Of a DNA stretch of 64,000 nucleotides, positions 1-8,680 are shown in pieces (the stretch's first letter is position 1; every line of letters starts with the position of its first letter). The translations under genes and the position numbers were made by a program. The notes under the pieces were generated by a model that was not told the origin of the DNA, did not search any database, and saw only the letters and a list, made by a program, of their open reading frames with translations. The DNA is from an uncultured delta proteobacterium (GTDB lineage Bacteria; Desulfobacterota; Desulfobulbia; Desulfobulbales; Desulfurivibrionaceae): NCBI GenBank assembly GCA_903869265.1, contig CAIPYE010000004.1, positions 1-64,000 of the forward strand, written 5' to 3'.

Positions 1-2
1 GG

Positions 3-116
3 AGCACGACCGCAACGCTGGTGATCATCGCCCGAAAAATCGCCCGAGCCGCCTGGTCTATTCATCATTACCGCTCGACATTTAACCCCGAACGGCTCAC
101 AAAATGCTTGACGTAA
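3..116 (+). CDS. C-terminal tail of a possible transposase (partial)
   Basis: A frame open from the window edge to a TAA at 114-116 encodes about 37 residues: an Ile/Ala/Arg-rich helix, an aromatic stretch and a short FNPERL tail. This resembles the extreme C-terminus of IS110/IS1111-type transposases, but too little is visible to be sure. The gene would begin left of the window. It could equally be the end of an unrelated protein. Confidence 0.3.
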   Translation, partial: STTATLVIIARKIARAAWSIHHYRSTFNPERLTKCLT

Positions 117-160
117 ACCATAGAATCTCAGGCCGAACGGATTTGCTATTCTAGCTGATT

Positions 161-331
161 TTACTCCAGGTAGTCCTTCAGTTTTTCCAAAAGACTCTCC
201 GGCAGATCCTCATCGTACATGAAGGCCTGAGCCTCTTCTCCGGTGATCTGGCTCTTGATCTCCAGGGGCAGGGAGCGGAGTATGGCTACCCGTTCCGGGT
301 TGGGTTTTTTCTTGTCGGCAGTGTTGTCCAT
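161..331 (-). CDS. Small acidic hypothetical protein (56 aa)
   Basis: An ATG at 331 opens a 56-codon frame ending with TAA at 161. The product starts MDNTADKKKPNPERVAIL and is mostly charged and helical, with an acidic centre (YDEDLPE) and a Leu/Lys-rich end. No family is recognised. It lies 25 bp downstream of the nitroreductase on the same strand, so co-transcription is likely. Composition matches the neighbouring coding DNA, which favours a real gene over a chance frame. Confidence 0.55.
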   Translation of the reverse strand: MDNTADKKKPNPERVAILRSLPLEIKSQITGEEAQAFMYDEDLPESLLEKLKDYLE

Positions 332-356
332 GTGCGGCCTCTTGTGTGCTGGTGAT

Positions 357-1157
357 TTACGAACGCCAGATGACCCGGGCCTCTTTTCTGGCCGGAATCT
401 TGAAATACTGAAATCGCGGATAGCCGAAGATCATGGCCCCGTAGAGGTGGTGGTCTTCGGGCAGGGCCAGGGCGTCGAGCAGGGGCTGGTGCCCGGCGGC
501 CACGGCGCTCATCAGGATGCCGGCCCAGCAGGTGCCGATCCCGCAACTGGTTGCGGCCAGGTCAAAATAGGTCAGGGCGATGGTGCAGTCGATCTCCGGC
601 TTGAGGCTGTCCTTGTGGGCATGGGCCACCAGCAGATGGGGAGCGCCGCGCAGGACCATGTCCTTGTCCTGGTCCCAGGCGGCAACGATGCCGGGATAGC
701 TTGTGCCGGTCCGCAGCCAGTCCACGACCAGTCCGGCCAGATGGTGCACTGCCTCGGGGTTTTCGAGAACCAGCCAGTGCACCGGTTGGGCGTTTTTGGC
801 CGAAGGCGCCCAGCGGCACAGGTCGAGAAGCTGTTCGATCTGGGCGCGGGGAATGGTCTGCTGCTCGTATGTTCGGATGGAACGGTGGGTGGTGAGAAGC
901 AGGCCGGTTTTCTTGAGCGTGGGCGGAGAACCGTTGCCAATGGGCTGGAAATCGTCGGGGTTGATTGCCGCAAGGCTTAAGGCGTCATGGGGGCACACCG
1001 CCACACAGTGTCCGCACTGGATGCAGAGGCGGGCTGCGGCCGGGCGGATTTCGGGAAAGCCGTCGTCGTTGGTCAGCGAAATAAGACTGAACGGACATTC
1101 CGCCACGCAGATCCCGTCTTTTTTGCATTTGTTTTGGTCAATGGTGATCATGGCCAT
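357..1157 (-). CDS. Ferredoxin-nitroreductase fusion protein
   Basis: The 266-residue protein has an N-terminal bacterial ferredoxin-type region followed by a nitroreductase (FMN-dependent) fold. Cysteines C11, C17 and C21 precede a Pro, and a complete CxxCxxCxxxCP set sits at 45-56. The first set lacks one canonical Cys, so one cluster may be incomplete. The nitroreductase part has the early RSIRTYEQQ segment and the RWAPSAKNAQP substrate/FMN region. Such fusions take electrons from ferredoxin-like clusters to a flavin; the substrate cannot be predicted. MAMITIDQ has two candidate starts, two codons apart. Confidence 0.9.
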   Translation of the reverse strand: MAMITIDQNKCKKDGICVAECPFSLISLTNDDGFPEIRPAAARLCIQCGHCVAVCPHDALSLAAINPDDFQPIGNGSPPTLKKTGLLLTTHRSIRTYEQQTIPRAQIEQLLDLCRWAPSAKNAQPVHWLVLENPEAVHHLAGLVVDWLRTGTSYPGIVAAWDQDKDMVLRGAPHLLVAHAHKDSLKPEIDCTIALTYFDLAATSCGIGTCWAGILMSAVAAGHQPLLDALALPEDHHLYGAMIFGYPRFQYFKIPARKEARVIWRS

Positions 1158-1242
1158 GGTGGGTCACTCCCGCAAGATTTTTTTACAGCAGACCCCCCTC
1201 CAGGCATGCAAACTGCTGCGTTGCCGGGAGGAGAGGAGAAAT

Positions 1243-2946
1243 TCAGTCCGGAGGGGGGGTCGGTTTGACCTCTGTTCCCGGTCTGGCGGGGGGGATAATC
1301 TGGTCGAGCCTGGCCGGGGAAATCACGGTGATGGTGGTTCCCTTGCCGGGTGTCGAATCGATCTCCACCTTGCCATTGATCAGTTCGACCCGCTCGCTGA
1401 TCCCTGCCAGGCCGAAGCCTTGGCCCTTAAGACTAGGGGTAAAACCTACCCCCTGATCCGCAACGGTGAGAATGATCTGCTCTTTTTCAAAGAGAATCCG
1501 CAGGCTCGCCGTATCGGTGTGGGCATGGCGGAGAATGTTGGTGAGCGCCTCCTGGGCCACCCGGAAAAGAACGGTTTCGATCACCGGATCAACCCTTCTC
1601 CGGTCGCCGGTCGCCTCAAAGGTAATAGCAATTTTTCGGCTGAACCATTTTTCTTCGGTCAGATGGCGCAACGCCGTGACCAGACCGAAATCATCCAGTT
1701 GGGCTGGGCGCAGGTCGTGGACCATCCGATAGAGTGCCTGTGACATCTCCTGGCAGAGATTCTGGGAACGCGCAAGCAGGGTCAGGGCCTTGGGGTTGTC
1801 GCCGACCACGGTTTTCAGCGCGGCCATGTTCAGGCTGGCAGCGGTGAGAATCTGGGCGGTATCGTCATGGAGCTCCCTGGAGATGCGGCCACGCTCTTCT
1901 TCCTGGGCCAGGACGATATGGCGAAAGAGATCTTTCTGGAGCGCCCGCCGTTTCAACAACTCATCCTGAACCTGTTCCAGGGCGGCGAGTTTTTCCTGTT
2001 GGGCCTGCTGGAGTTTCTGCCGACGGCCTTTTTCGGCAAGATGAGAGGCATGGATGAGGCTGCCCATGGTGAACAGGGCCAGGAGGGTGCTGACGAGTGG
2101 GATCGGGATGCCGGTTATTTCCTGGAACAGCTCGGCGTTAAGAAAAGGCGCTGGATAGATCTCGGCTCGGGCGGGAAACATCTGGGTTAGGCCAAAGAGG
2201 GCAAAGCCCCAGGCGGCAAGGCGGTAGGATCTGGCCAGGGCTGCAGTGGTCTCTTTGTTCTTGAGTGCTTGGTTTCTCAAGGCCAGGGCGGCGAGCAGGG
2301 CGCCGGGCAGGGCGAGGAGGTAGCGGGCCTGGGCATCGGCGCAGCGCAAGCAATTCGATTTCGTTTCCCAGGGGAGGATGTGGTCGATGCCGATGACGAT
2401 GATATAAAACAGGAGGAAGCCCAGACTGACGTACAGGCTCGGCGCAATCTGGCGATGGGCCGGGCGATAGGCCTGAACCCCAAAAGCGGTGAGAGCGGCA
2501 AAGGAAAGGGCCAGGAAAGAGAGCTTGACCAGCAGGAGCGATCTTGGGATGGCAATCCCCATCCAAGCTCTTGGCAGAATGACGATTTCCATCCATTGAT
2601 TGATGGCGTTGAGGATACCGAACATGGCAAGGGGCTTGAGGAGCGTGGCCTCGGCGATATCGGGCGAACGGCTCCCCTCAAGGGCCATGGCCAACCCCAT
2701 GCTGAAGAAGGCAAGGCCATAGATGAAGTACATCAGCAGATAGTTGAGTTGCAGAAAGCTAAAATACATAGGCTGGCTGGAAACAAGAGGTTGGGAATAT
2801 TTTTTTGGCAAACGAACACTCTTTGAAGCCTTCTGGAGAGTCATACCTGAAACGCCGAAACTGTGCAAAGAAAAAGCGAAGAAAATTGGGTAGATATTGC
2901 CATTCTGAATGGGTATAGTTGAAGAGATGTTCTGGTTGGAAATCAT
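1243..2946 (-). CDS. Membrane sensor histidine kinase, HisKA_3 (NarL-partner) type
   Basis: About 567 residues. Hydrophobic segments between roughly residues 65 and 300 suggest seven or so membrane helices forming the input region. A coiled coil near 305-340 leads to a HisKA_3 box (RGRISRELHDDTAQ) with phospho-acceptor H360. The HATPase_c domain follows, with an N box near 465, DQGVGF at 497-502 and GQGFGLAGI at 508-516. Kinases of this class normally phosphorylate LuxR/NarL-type regulators; none is adjacent, so the partner lies elsewhere. The start is uncertain: no clear ribosome site precedes residue 1, and M35 or M60 (just before the first helix) are plausible. Confidence 0.9.
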   Translation of the reverse strand: MISNQNISSTIPIQNGNIYPIFFAFSLHSFGVSGMTLQKASKSVRLPKKYSQPLVSSQPMYFSFLQLNYLLMYFIYGLAFFSMGLAMALEGSRSPDIAEATLLKPLAMFGILNAINQWMEIVILPRAWMGIAIPRSLLLVKLSFLALSFAALTAFGVQAYRPAHRQIAPSLYVSLGFLLFYIIVIGIDHILPWETKSNCLRCADAQARYLLALPGALLAALALRNQALKNKETTAALARSYRLAAWGFALFGLTQMFPARAEIYPAPFLNAELFQEITGIPIPLVSTLLALFTMGSLIHASHLAEKGRRQKLQQAQQEKLAALEQVQDELLKRRALQKDLFRHIVLAQEEERGRISRELHDDTAQILTAASLNMAALKTVVGDNPKALTLLARSQNLCQEMSQALYRMVHDLRPAQLDDFGLVTALRHLTEEKWFSRKIAITFEATGDRRRVDPVIETVLFRVAQEALTNILRHAHTDTASLRILFEKEQIILTVADQGVGFTPSLKGQGFGLAGISERVELINGKVEIDSTPGKGTTITVISPARLDQIIPPARPGTEVKPTPPPD

Positions 2947-2988
2947 CGGAGGCCGGAAACGATTTCGGGCGCAGGTTTAGGGGAGAAC

Positions 2989-3813
2989 ATGGAGCAGACA
3001 CGAACATACGAAAAGCTTGATCACCCCGCGGTGAAGGCCGCGCTCTTTTATCCACGGCAAGACTTCACCGCGCCGCCGGTCGGCGCCCAGGATCACGGGA
3101 TAGAGGTGGAAGCAGGGGTGGTGCTCGGGGGTAGATTTTTTTTGGCCGCTGACCCGGCTGCGGTTAATCTTCTTTTTTTTCATGGCAATGGCGAGGTGGT
3201 AGGCGATTACGACGATGTCGGCCCCCAGTACAATGCGCAGGGCATTAATCTTTTGGCCGTTGATTATCGGGGCTATGGACACAGCACCGGCAGCCCGACG
3301 GTTACCGCCATGCTCCAGGACGCGCATCGGATTTTAAGCTGGGTGCTGGCCTGGCTAGCCAAAGAGGGGTGCACCGGCCATTTGGTGGTGATGGGCCGTT
3401 CGTTGGGCAGCGTGTCGGCCATAGAGCTGGCGGCCACAGAAGAGGCGGTTGCCGGACTCATTGTTGAAAGCGGCATTGCCCAGACCCTGCCGCTTCTGCG
3501 GACCCTCGGTCTGGATGTGCAGGCCCTGGGCATTGAAGAGGCCGACGGCTTTGGCAATCTTGAAAAAATTGCCCGGGTGCAAAAGCCCACCTATATTCTC
3601 CATGCCCAGCATGACCAGATCATTCCCCTCATTCAGGCTGAAGAGTTGCAGAGTGTCTGCGGGGCGCGGAGCAAGGAATTTCAGATGATTCCCGGCGCCG
3701 ATCACAACAATATTCTGGCACTGACCGGCAAGCTTTATTTTCAGGCGATCAAGCAATTTCTAAAAAGAGTCGGCAAATCCCACGGACCGAGACGATCCGG
3801 GATTCGCGGCTGA
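2989..3813 (+). CDS. Alpha/beta hydrolase (BEM46/YfhR-like)
   Basis: A 274-residue single-domain hydrolase. The oxyanion segment FFHGNG is at 63-68, the nucleophile elbow GRSLGS gives S138, and the acid and base are readable as D209 (HAQHDQIIP) and H239 (GADHNN). No signal peptide is seen, so it is probably cytoplasmic. The order HGNG, YRGYG and a late D/H pair fits the BEM46/YfhR group of esterase-like proteins, whose substrates are mostly unknown. It runs divergently from the histidine kinase and is followed 17 bp later by the diguanylate cyclase. Confidence 0.88.
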   Translation: MEQTRTYEKLDHPAVKAALFYPRQDFTAPPVGAQDHGIEVEAGVVLGGRFFLAADPAAVNLLFFHGNGEVVGDYDDVGPQYNAQGINLLAVDYRGYGHSTGSPTVTAMLQDAHRILSWVLAWLAKEGCTGHLVVMGRSLGSVSAIELAATEEAVAGLIVESGIAQTLPLLRTLGLDVQALGIEEADGFGNLEKIARVQKPTYILHAQHDQIIPLIQAEELQSVCGARSKEFQMIPGADHNNILALTGKLYFQAIKQFLKRVGKSHGPRRSGIRG

Positions 3814-3830
3814 GAAATTCAGGGGGGAAC

Positions 3831-5966
3831 ATGGCAAGAGGCCGACGCCAAGCGAGCCGGAGTAGCAGCACCTTCCGGCAGGCTGGTTTCGTGGTCGGGC
3901 TGCTGGGGGGGGCGGCTGTGGCCGTTGGCCTGTATGAACCCGGCGGTGACTTTGCCGTTGTCGCCATGATCCTTGCCGGATTGGTCCTGATCTTCGCCCT
4001 GTTGGAGATGTGGCAGGGAGGGGGTGATGCTCCACCGGATTCTTCTTTTTTCGGTACGGCCGGGCCTCTGCTTTGGGTCGTTGTCGTTTGGATTCTGTTT
4101 CGCTATTTCGGGCAAGTCGCTCCCCAGTTGATCTTGCTCCCGGTTGGGCTCATCGGCTGGCTGGCCATCAGTTTTCCCATGCAGGCATTGCTTGTGCCTC
4201 TCCTGGCCGTGCTCGTGATGGAGGCAGGATTATGGGCCATGGGCTTTCAGGAAACCGCCGGGCTGGCAGGCAATCTGGTGGCCTATGCCGCCGCCGGGCT
4301 AGGGCTCAGTGTGTTCATGAGCAGCAAGGCCTACCGGCAACGGATGCGAAAAGCGCTGATCCGGGCCAAAAGGGACACCGCCAGCCGACAGTATGCCCGG
4401 GATCTTGGCCTGTTTGCCGAGACGCCCGATATTCTTAGTGTTCTGCCGGATTATGATCTCATTGACGACCCGGAGGCTGGCAGTCAGCCCGCCGTGGAAA
4501 CCATTGCCGCAGCCTTTGACCTGCAACTGGAACTCCTCCGCCAGACCCTGGCCCTGTCAACGGTGGCCCTGCTGTGGCCGGACCCGGAAGGCCAGGAATA
4601 TCGGCTGCGCAGCCTTGCCACCACCAGAAAAGACATAGCCACCGGGCCGTTTCCCATCGGGGTTGGCATCACCGGGGCGTTGCTGGGGGTGGAGGAGTTG
4701 GTGAGCCTGGCTCCGGCCACTCCTTCCTTGGGCGTACCCTATTACCTGAACCAGATCGAGGTGGGAGGGATTCTCGCGGTCCGTCTTCCCGATGACGCGG
4801 AGGAGTGGCTGGGGTTTGACGACAAGAAGATCGCCCCGCTTCTCTGCGTGGATCGTCCCGGGCAGCAACCGTGGACCGAGGCGGAAAAAGCGACCATGAC
4901 CCTGACCGCGCGCAAACTTGCCCTTGACGTGAACATGGGCCGGCAGTTTCAGGCCATGGCCCATGAACGCAGCGCCATCCAGCGGGTTTGTCTCGCCATG
5001 CGGGAGTTGAACGGGGCTTTGGGGCTTGAACAGGTGCTGGCGGCCACGATCAAGGCGGTGCGGACTCTGGTGGGCGCAGATTTTATCTCTATCAGCCTGG
5101 TCTGCGGCAATGGGCATTGCGTAGCCCTGGCCGAGGGCGAAGGAAGTGAGCAACTCATGGGCCGTGAATTTTCAAGGGACGAAGGGCTGGTGGGTCAGGT
5201 GCTCAAGATCAACCACCCTCTGCCGGCCAAGGCCCAGTGTCACGGGCCGACCCAGGTTTTCGGCCACGATCATCTGCTTTCCGGCTACAATTCGTTGCTG
5301 ATTTTGCCCCTGCAAAAGGAAAAAGGCGAGGCAACCGGGGCGCTCACCGTTGCGGTGAGAAAAGCGGAGGTCTTCACCAAGGCCCGGCAGGAGATTCTCG
5401 AACTCATCGCCGCCCAGGTGGCGGTCAAGATCGATCTGGGGCAGGCCCATGAGGAGATCAATCGGCTGGCCACCATCGACGGACTCACCGGCCTGCTCAA
5501 TCACCGCACCTTTCAACGCGGGTTTGAAGTGATGCTGGCCCGGGAGGAGCGGCGGGCAGGGACTTTGAGTCTGCTCATCTGCGATATCGATCATTTCAAG
5601 AAGATCAATGACAACTATGGCCATCCCTTTGGCGACAAGGTGCTCAAGGAAGTGGCCGGGATCCTGCGCCGAGCGGCGCGCAGCGTGGATATTGCGGCCC
5701 GGTACGGCGGCGAGGAGTTCGCCCTTGTTCTGGAAGGCTCCGGTGAGCAGGGAGGTCTGCAGATGGCCGAGCGCGTCAGGCAGGAGATCGAGAATATGGT
5801 GCTCCATAATGAAAATGAGCCGGTGCGGGTCACCCTGTCCCTTGGGCTTGCCGTCTATCCCGGCCACGGGGTGGACAAGGAACGGTTGATCAGGCGGGCC
5901 GACCAGGCCTTGTACCGGGCCAAGAAACAGGGGCGCAACCGGGTGGTTCTCTGGGAAAAGGAATGA
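3831..5966 (+). CDS. Membrane diguanylate cyclase with GAF domains (GGDEF)
   Basis: A 711-residue protein that probably makes c-di-GMP. Residues about 18-170 contain several hydrophobic helices, followed by two GAF-like regions (roughly 225-375 and 390-535). The C-terminal GGDEF domain starts near 545. The active-site loop reads GGEEF at 626-630, the metal/GTP region CDIDHFKKIND is intact, and an inhibitory-site RxxD (R617, D620) sits exactly five residues upstream. It is therefore expected to be active and product-inhibited. The ligand of the GAF domains is unknown. It joins the HD-GYP, PilZ and riboswitch elements as part of a c-di-GMP theme. Confidence 0.93.
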   Translation: MARGRRQASRSSSTFRQAGFVVGLLGGAAVAVGLYEPGGDFAVVAMILAGLVLIFALLEMWQGGGDAPPDSSFFGTAGPLLWVVVVWILFRYFGQVAPQLILLPVGLIGWLAISFPMQALLVPLLAVLVMEAGLWAMGFQETAGLAGNLVAYAAAGLGLSVFMSSKAYRQRMRKALIRAKRDTASRQYARDLGLFAETPDILSVLPDYDLIDDPEAGSQPAVETIAAAFDLQLELLRQTLALSTVALLWPDPEGQEYRLRSLATTRKDIATGPFPIGVGITGALLGVEELVSLAPATPSLGVPYYLNQIEVGGILAVRLPDDAEEWLGFDDKKIAPLLCVDRPGQQPWTEAEKATMTLTARKLALDVNMGRQFQAMAHERSAIQRVCLAMRELNGALGLEQVLAATIKAVRTLVGADFISISLVCGNGHCVALAEGEGSEQLMGREFSRDEGLVGQVLKINHPLPAKAQCHGPTQVFGHDHLLSGYNSLLILPLQKEKGEATGALTVAVRKAEVFTKARQEILELIAAQVAVKIDLGQAHEEINRLATIDGLTGLLNHRTFQRGFEVMLAREERRAGTLSLLICDIDHFKKINDNYGHPFGDKVLKEVAGILRRAARSVDIAARYGGEEFALVLEGSGEQGGLQMAERVRQEIENMVLHNENEPVRVTLSLGLAVYPGHGVDKERLIRRADQALYRAKKQGRNRVVLWEKE

Positions 5967-5990
5967 TCTGCGGTTGATTGCTTCTGGCTT

Positions 5991-6401
5991 CTACCAGGTA
6001 AGCAGAACAATCGCGGCCACGGCGCAGAGCATGCCCAAGGCATGTTTGGCGGTAATGGGTTCGCGCAGGAAGATCGCGGCCAGTATGATGGTGATCAGTG
6101 GGTAGAGGGCGGTCATGCTCACCACCACCGAGATCTTGCCCCGGCTGGCGGCGGCAAAGAAGAACAGGGTGCCGAGCATCCCGGTCACTCCGGTGAGCAC
6201 GGCAAAGAGGATGCCCTTGGGGTGGCTCTCCGGCTGGAATCCCACCCAACAGAGGCTGACCAGGCCGACCAGCATGGCGCCAGCCACCTCGTAGATCAGG
6301 GCGCTGGCCGGGTTGATATAGGTTACGGCCAGCTTGGGAAAAAATCCCCAGAGGCCGTAAATGATCAGGGCGGCAGAGGCGGGGATCAGCCAGTTTTCCA
6401 T
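5991..6401 (-). CDS. EamA/DMT-family membrane protein (single-domain)
   Basis: A 136-residue protein with about five hydrophobic segments and typical EamA features: a WGFFPKLA motif in the first helix and the late LREPITAKHALGMLC segment before the last helix. Full EamA transporters carry two such domains; this one has a single domain and would have to act as a dimer. It converges on the cyclase gene and is divergent from the nitroreductase downstream. Its substrate is not predictable. Confidence 0.85.
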   Translation of the reverse strand: MENWLIPASAALIIYGLWGFFPKLAVTYINPASALIYEVAGAMLVGLVSLCWVGFQPESHPKGILFAVLTGVTGMLGTLFFFAAASRGKISVVVSMTALYPLITIILAAIFLREPITAKHALGMLCAVAAIVLLTW

Positions 6402-6591
6402 GGGAGTCTTCCTGTGTCGGGATCAGCATTTGTGTCTTTGAAGTCGGAGTTTCGCGCCGTCCGCTTATTTTCGGATTTTCGCCGGGAAGACAACCGATTG
6501 GGCAACCGCATTTATTAAAGTTTACCGGCGATTGCCGGGCCCGGCAAGGTTTTTTGCCCTGCGGTCCGGTGTGTCGTCGGGGGAAGAGTAT

Positions 6592-7329
6592 ATGCCGGAA
6601 CTGAGAGAATCTTTGGGCCATAGGTACCTGCAGGCGACAAAATGCAGCAGGGAAGGGAGAGAGCGGCAAGCGCCCCCCGTAATCCAGAGAACAGAACGCT
6701 GGAAGACCTACCCGGAGGCGGAGAAAGTGAAATTGCCCAGGACTTGGCCGGAGCAGGGCGCTGATTTTCTTTCTATCCTCCAGCATCGCCGCTCGGTGCG
6801 CGACTTTGTTGCCAAGCCCATGTCCCTGGAGGAACTGGCCCTGCTCCTTTGGGCCAGCCAGGGTATCACCGGCCAGGTCGGCTCCTTTTTTTTCCGCACC
6901 GCGCCTTCTGCCGGAGCTCTGTATCCCATGGAAACCTATCTGGCTATCCAACGGGTGGATGGGCTTGATCCCGGCATCTACCATTTCGATGTGCAGGGTT
7001 TTAGGCTTGAGCGTTTGTCCGTCTTGTCGCCTGGGCAGCCGCTGGCCGATGCCTGCCTGGGGCAGGGCTTCATGGCCCAGGCTCCGGTCAATTTCATCTG
7101 GACTGCCATTTTCCGGCGAAATATGGTCAAATACGGCCATCGTGGCCTGCGCTATATCCTGCTCGATGCCGGGCATATCTGTCAGAACCTGCTGCTGGCC
7201 GCGGGCTTTCTCGGCCTGGGCGGCTGTCCGGTCGCCGCTTTTTTTGATGACGAGGTGAACGGTCTGCTCGGCGTGGATGGCCAAGAGGAATCGGTACTGT
7301 ATCTCGCTTCCTTGGGCCGTAAGGGTTAG
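6592..7329 (+). CDS. SagB-type nitroreductase-family dehydrogenase
   Basis: An FMN-dependent nitroreductase-fold protein of about 245 residues. RRSVRDF near 66 and PSAGALYPMETYL near 105 are the signatures separating SagB/ThcOx-type oxidases from ordinary nitroreductases. SagB enzymes oxidise azolines to azoles in RiPP biosynthesis, but many stand-alone homologues have unknown roles. The ATG at 6592 is preferred because GGGGAAG precedes it; an in-frame ATG at 6532 has none. It lies 1.3 kb upstream of the Sbt maturase, so a role in that pathway is possible but unproven. The exonuclease gene starts 9 bp later. Confidence 0.85.
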   Translation: MPELRESLGHRYLQATKCSREGRERQAPPVIQRTERWKTYPEAEKVKLPRTWPEQGADFLSILQHRRSVRDFVAKPMSLEELALLLWASQGITGQVGSFFFRTAPSAGALYPMETYLAIQRVDGLDPGIYHFDVQGFRLERLSVLSPGQPLADACLGQGFMAQAPVNFIWTAIFRRNMVKYGHRGLRYILLDAGHICQNLLLAAGFLGLGGCPVAAFFDDEVNGLLGVDGQEESVLYLASLGRKG

Positions 7330-7337
7330 GCGGATCG

Positions 7338-8165
7338 ATGTTATTCAATACCTTTGTCCATATCCCCGGAATCGGCGAGACCACGGAGCGGCGGCTTTGG
7401 CAGGCCGGAGTGGAGACCTGGGATGATTTTAGACCGCCGTATCCGGCGTTTCTTTCCGGCCAGAAGGTGCGGCTCATTGAGGACCATCTGGCGCGAAGCC
7501 GTGCCCAGGCCGGGCAACAGGCGGGCCACGAATTTCTCCGGCAGTTGCCAGCGGCCCAGCGTTGGCGGGTCTTTCCGCTGTACCGGAATTCCGTGGCCTA
7601 TCTCGACATCGAGACGACGGGGTTGAGCTTCACCGATCATTGCATCACCACCATCAGCGTCTACGACGGGGAAAAGGTCTTCACCTATGTGCAGGGGGAG
7701 AATCTCGCGGATTTCGGTGAGGACATCGGGCAATACAAGTTGCTGGTCACCTACAACGGCAAGGCCTTTGATGTCCCCATGCTCGAGCACCATTTCGGCT
7801 TTAAGCTGGCCCAGGCCCATATCGATCTGCGTCCCCTGTTGCAGGGGCTCGGATTTGTCGGTGGTCTCAAGGGGTGTGAAAAGCAGATGGGTCTTGATCG
7901 CGGCGCGCTGGCAGGGGTGGACGGGTACTTTGCTGTGTTGCTCTGGCGGGAATACTGCCGGACCAAGGCGCGGCGGGTATTGGAAACCCTGCTCGCCTAC
8001 AATGTGGAAGATGCGGTGAATCTTGAGTCGTTGCTGGTGCAGGCCTATAATCTGAAACTGGCGGGGACCCCGTTTGCCGAAAGCCACCGGTTGCCCATGC
8101 CGATTCTGCCGGAGAAATTATTTTTCCCGGATATGGAACTCATCGAGCGATTGCGGGGACATTGA
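7338..8165 (+). CDS. YprB-like RNase H-fold exonuclease domain protein
   Basis: A 275-residue protein with a DEDD-type exonuclease core (RNase_H_2/YprB family). Acidic motifs are readable: DIETTG near 95, NGKAFDVPML near 140 and NVEDAVNL near 227. The N-terminal PGIGETTERRLWQAG segment looks like a helix-hairpin-helix/SAM-like DNA-binding helix, common in this family. The likely role is 3'-5' processing of DNA or RNA. It follows the SagB-like gene by 9 bp and is probably co-transcribed with it. Confidence 0.87.
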   Translation: MLFNTFVHIPGIGETTERRLWQAGVETWDDFRPPYPAFLSGQKVRLIEDHLARSRAQAGQQAGHEFLRQLPAAQRWRVFPLYRNSVAYLDIETTGLSFTDHCITTISVYDGEKVFTYVQGENLADFGEDIGQYKLLVTYNGKAFDVPMLEHHFGFKLAQAHIDLRPLLQGLGFVGGLKGCEKQMGLDRGALAGVDGYFAVLLWREYCRTKARRVLETLLAYNVEDAVNLESLLVQAYNLKLAGTPFAESHRLPMPILPEKLFFPDMELIERLRGH

Positions 8166-8204
8166 AAAAAGTGGAGAGAGTCCGGCGGCTGCCGGGCTCT
8201 CTCC
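8165..8204 (-). terminator. Rho-independent terminator reading on the minus strand
   Basis: Arms 8173-8180 and 8197-8204 (GGAGAGAG/CTCTCTCC) enclose a second stem 82-86/91-95. On the minus strand the hairpin is followed by six U; on the plus strand no U tract follows. It therefore ends a leftward transcript, and the only signal upstream on that strand is the riboswitch region at 8.4-8.5 kb. Confidence 0.65.
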
Positions 8205-8395
8205 ATGGGGTGTCACGCGCTTTGTAACAAGGCAGAGAATCAGGATTACGGTCTATTGGCAGTGCGGCGCGTGGGTGCAAGGTGATCCTCCCGCTACGGA
8301 GCGGATCACCCAGGGTTTAAGGTCCCCCCCCCCAACCTGGATATTTTTGTCCGGCGCTGTCTTTTCGATCCGGCGGGGCCAACGGGCCGAGGGCA
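8205..8395 (-). other. Short region between attenuator and terminator, no convincing gene
   Basis: Between the riboswitch attenuator and the terminator at 8165-8204 the minus strand holds 190 bp with a strong palindrome (8281-8310, GGTGATCC arms) and a run of ten C. A 47-codon frame starts inside the attenuator U tract without a ribosome site and ends at 8253. Its product (rich in Pro, Arg and Gly) resembles nothing known. It may be a small RNA, a decayed gene, or a leader that lost its target. Confidence 0.4.
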
Positions 8396-8430
8396 TAAAA
8401 AAACCCGTCTCTGTTGCCGGAGATGGGTTT
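8396..8430 (-). terminator. Attenuator terminator of the GEMM riboswitch
   Basis: A perfect 11-bp stem (8401-8411 with 8420-8430, one G-U pair) is followed on the minus strand by seven U. The loop on that strand reads CGGCAACA. CGGCAAC is exactly complementary to GTTGCCG in the 3' strand of the aptamer just upstream, so ligand binding could decide whether the two pair. This is a classic expression-platform layout. Confidence 0.7.
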
Positions 8431-8444
8431 TGTGGAATCCATTG

Positions 8445-8530
8445 TACCCTATCGGCAACCCGGCCATCCGCGTTTGCGGACCCGTTGGCTTTGCGTCCCC
8501 GGATTACTCCGGGTTTGCCTTTTTCCAAGA
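8445..8530 (-). promoter_or_regulatory. Cyclic di-GMP-I (GEMM) riboswitch aptamer
   Basis: On the minus strand the conserved GEMM elements occur in order. GGCAAACC is followed by a CCGGA/UCCGG stem capped by a GUAA (GNRA) tetraloop, then GGACGCAAAGCC, then a TCCGC/GCGGA stem, then GGGTTGCCGATA, matching the 3' strand of the family. The base aligned with ligand-contacting G20 of the Vibrio Vc2 aptamer is G, which by hand alignment favours c-di-GMP over 3',3'-cGAMP. It is followed by an attenuator hairpin, but no recognisable coding gene lies in the transcript. Confidence 0.85.
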
Positions 8531-8680
8531 CAGCGTTCAACTGTACCACCATACTGGCACAGCCAGCCTGCCTCTGTCAATCTGTTTTTCCCTTCGGACA
8601 CGAGAGGAGCTTGGTTTTTCCTCGGCCTGTGGTAGACTGATCGCGAAAAATTAAGTTTTTAACAACCACGAGAAATCGCC

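Noticed and set aside
5890..7284. 464-codon minus-strand frame covering the EamA and SagB-like genes
   Set aside because: It spans two well-supported genes in other frames and contains no recognisable domain.
8253..8552. 99-codon minus-strand frame across the GEMM riboswitch
   Set aside because: It translates the aptamer and attenuator hairpins, has no ribosome site and a low-complexity product; the RNA structure explains the bases better.
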